Shown piece after piece: positions 62,246-64,000 of a DNA stretch of 64,000 nt; the first letter of the stretch is position 1, and every line of letters begins with the position of its first letter. Location: NCBI RefSeq assembly GCF_000772045.1, contig NZ_CP009754.1, positions 1-64,000 of the forward strand, given 5' to 3'. The translations under genes and the position numbers were made by a program. This stretch comes from Streptomyces sp. CCM_MD2014 (lineage in GTDB: Bacteria > Actinomycetota > Actinomycetes > Streptomycetales > Streptomycetaceae). The notes under the pieces are model-generated. The model ran no database searches and was not told where the DNA came from. It was given only the letters and a program-made list of their open reading frames with translations.

Positions 62246-62830
62246 GCAGGTCCGGAAGGCCCAATGCCCGCGACCAGCGCACCGTCGCCGGGGCTGAACG
62301 GGGCGGCGGAGCTCGGACAGCGGGCCCGCCATGTGGCTGCAGCGGTCGGCCAACACGTGGCGGGAAGTCCGACACCTCCCCCAGCGCGTGCCGGCCGGGA
62401 GTGACCACATGCGCCACATACCCGGCGTGGTGGGCGCCCGACGCCTGCCGGTGGGCCAGGTGGCCGCCCAGCGCGCCGCCGACACCGGTCAGCGTGAGTC
62501 CGATCAGGCTGAGCCCTCTGCCCAGGGCGTGGCTGTTTCCCGGGAGCGTGCCATGAGGGAGGCGGTGAATACGCCCACGGCCGCGACGTCGGACAGGGCG
62601 TGCACAAGGCCGACGCGCTGCTGCTGGCGGTGGAGCTCGGCCCAGTCGCCCCACCCGGAGACCGCGGCGGGAAGGGCACCTTCACCCCGGGTGAGGAAGG
62701 ACGTCAGGACCCCGAACCCCGCCGGGGTCCGAGTCGACGACGTGGCCGTGCAAGATGTTGTAGAGCCTGGTCTGGAGATCCAACGCGGCCCGCGCCAGGG
62801 AGGCCCCGTACCGGTCCATGTAGCTGCGTT
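62235..62830 (-). pseudogene. DUF2231-like membrane protein, frameshifted
   Basis: Two frames together read RVGLVHALSDVAAVGVFTAS, then GRGLSLIGLTLTGVGGALGG and HLAHRQASGAHHA, a four-span pattern I associate with DUF2231 proteins, with the frame change near 62540. After the last span the sequence continues past the normal end. The 5' part beyond 62650 is not clearly related. It is a remnant. Confidence 0.5.
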
Positions 62831-62982
62831 GCTCCCACGCCGAAGGCGGCGTTGCTGCCAGTACCTGAAAGGCGTGGCGACCGCGTCAGCGCAGACGGCG
62901 ACAATCGCCGACGCCGGAGACAACGAGTCCACGTATCCCCGGGCACGGTACCGTCCTGCGCCACCAGGCTGGGCAGTTTCGT

Positions 62983-63240
62983 TTGGATCAGTTGGTTGTT
63001 GGTCCGGGTGTGCCGTTGACTGATGCGCAGTGGGCGCGGATCGAGCCGTCGGCTCCCGGAGTGGGTGCACCTGCCGGAGAAGTACGGCAACTGGCGAGGG
63101 GTCTACAACCGGCTGCGGATGTGGCCGCCGACGGCACCTGGGAGCGGGTGTTCACCGCCCTGGTGGCCCAGGCCGACGCGGACGAGGACCTCGACTGGGC
63201 CGTGTCGGTGGGCTCCACGACCGGGGACGACGTGGTCGCG
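62983..63240 (+). pseudogene. IS5-family transposase N-terminal remnant
   Basis: VPLTDAQWARIEPSAPG is the usual start of an IS5-type transposase. In other frames, after a missing segment, WVHLPEKYGNWRGVYNRLRM and ADGTWERVFTALVAQADADE, then WAVSVGST follow. At least one deletion and frame change are present and the catalytic part is gone. Confidence 0.7.
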
Positions 63241-63269
63241 TCGCCGGGCTCCCACGGCCCCCGGGGGCC

Positions 63270-64000
63270 TCAGCATGGATCCTGCTCGGCCAGTTCCCAG
63301 TCGACGTCCCAGATGTGCACGGAGCCGTCGTCGCCGGCGGCCAGGACGTGCTGCCAGTCGGCGGTCATGCACACGGCGTTCACGTCGCAGCCGTGTCCGT
63401 CGAGCCGGCCGGCGTTCTGTCCGGTGGCGACGTCCCACAGGCGCAGCACGTGGTCCGTACCGGCGGTGAGGACGAAGCCGCCCACGGGCACGGCGTGGAC
63501 GGCGCGCAGCAGTCCCGCGCCGATCCCGGCGTCGAGGCGGCGGACGAAGCGGCCGGAGGCCAGGTGCCGGATGCGCACGCCGCCCTGCGACGGCAGCATC
63601 GTGGCCGTCACGAGGTGGCCGTCCGGGGTCAGGCACAGGGAACCGGGTCCCTCGGCCGGGTAGGTCTCCGGGATCCGGACGCAGCGGCCGGTGCCCAGGT
63701 CCCACTGGCGGACGCCCGCGTCGAGGATGCCGGCGGACAGGACGAACCGGCTGTCGGGCGTCACGCACACGGACCCGACGGGTCCCCGGTGGCCGGTCAA
63801 CGTGTGGACGCACGCGCCCGTGCCCAGGTCCCACACCCGGACGGTGCCGTCCGCGCCACCGGTCACGGCACGCCGGCCGTCCGGCGTCGCACAGACGGCG
63901 AGCACCTCGGCGCCGTGCCCGGTGAGGGTGTGGTAGCGGCCGGAGAACACGGTGTCCGGCGGGCGACGCGGGTCGATGGGCGGCACGGTGAGGTCCCACA
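63270..64000 (-). CDS. WD40-repeat protein, C-terminal part (runs off the window edge)
   Basis: At least five WD40 blades are visible: GHGAEVLAVCATPDGRRAVT with VRVWDLGTG, GHRGPVGSVCVTPDSRFVLS with VRQWDLGTG, a third centred on RIRHLASGR, VLRLWDVATG, and GHGCDVNAVCMTADWQHVLA with VHIWDVD at the C-terminus. The frame remains open to position 64000, where WDLT marks the end of an earlier blade, so the gene continues outside the window. Streptomyces WD40 proteins are often fused to kinases or NTPases that act as signalling or conflict proteins; the missing N-terminus would decide. Confidence 0.82.
   Translation of the reverse strand, partial: WDLTVPPIDPRRPPDTVFSGRYHTLTGHGAEVLAVCATPDGRRAVTGGADGTVRVWDLGTGACVHTLTGHRGPVGSVCVTPDSRFVLSAGILDAGVRQWDLGTGRCVRIPETYPAEGPGSLCLTPDGHLVTATMLPSQGGVRIRHLASGRFVRRLDAGIGAGLLRAVHAVPVGGFVLTAGTDHVLRLWDVATGQNAGRLDGHGCDVNAVCMTADWQHVLAAGDDGSVHIWDVDWELAEQDPC

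Noticed and set aside
1..64000. tRNA or rRNA genes
   Set aside because: No cloverleaf-like sequence with conserved TTC and CCA-side features and no rRNA-like stretch was noticed on either strand, though no scan could be run.

Overview
The window is very GC-rich DNA with GTG/ATG starts, purine-rich ribosome-binding sites and protein families typical of Streptomyces (Tpg telomere terminal protein, LytR-CpsA-Psr protein, DUF6308, DUF6924, EACC1, MT0933-type antitoxin). About 1-43 kb is a mosaic accessory region full of insertion sequences, broken genes and conflict-type genes. About 43-62 kb reads more like ordinary chromosome, with catabolic, transport and regulatory operons. A tpg gene and a helicase with helicase-associated repeats would fit a linear replicon end or an element derived from one. 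That is inference; no telomere sequence was identified.

Layout. 0-4.2 kb: two small unknown genes and a large DEAH helicase. 4.2-8.6 kb: a decayed Tn554-like recombinase triad (two tyrosine recombinases plus a coiled-coil partner) carrying at least six frameshifts. 8.7-9.4 kb: a DUF6308 gene. 9.66-17.69 kb: the most interesting locus, a translationally coupled three-gene conflict operon made of an EACC1 small protein, a caspase-fold protease and a STAND-like P-loop NTPase of 1,649 residues. The NTPase gene is split by two apparently identical 884-bp IS5-family elements in opposite orientation. Each sits in a CTAA duplication, and removing both restores one continuous reading frame. 18-21 kb: a small membrane protein, an HTH protein and a frameshifted tpg, with an 18-bp direct repeat upstream. 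21-25.4 kb: pseudogenes and transposon remnants around a family-2 glycosyltransferase. 25.4-28 kb: a cupin/DHA2 efflux operon with a divergent TetR gene. 28-31 kb: an IS-bounded unknown gene and gene fragments. 31-34.4 kb: a secreted RHS/YD-repeat protein ending in a short hydrophobic tip, followed by a 57-residue two-span protein that may be its immunity protein. 35-41.3 kb: nested IS elements with cargo-like genes. 41.4-42.8 kb: a ribbon-helix-helix/VOC/methyltransferase operon.

43.2-49.5 kb encodes the lower part of an aromatic meta-cleavage route (gallate/protocatechuate 4,5 type): MFS transporter, LigI-, LigK- and LigJ-like enzymes and a PrpF-type tautomerase, with a divergent GntR/FCD regulator. 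No ring-cleavage dioxygenase is present. 49.5-52.4 kb has two cobalamin riboswitches, each now followed by a truncated gene that does not look like a complete B12 gene (a ferredoxin-like N-terminus and the C-terminal half of an asparagine synthetase). 52.5-61.5 kb: MT0933-type antitoxin, TauE/SafE exporter with divergent AraC regulator, a decayed double P-loop gene, tatA, an LCP protein and an ArsR/MgtA-type ATPase pair. 61.6-64 kb: remnants (IS630, RHS, DUF2231, IS5) and a WD40-repeat gene that runs off the right edge.

All identifications come from reading the sequence and from memory of protein families. No database search was run.
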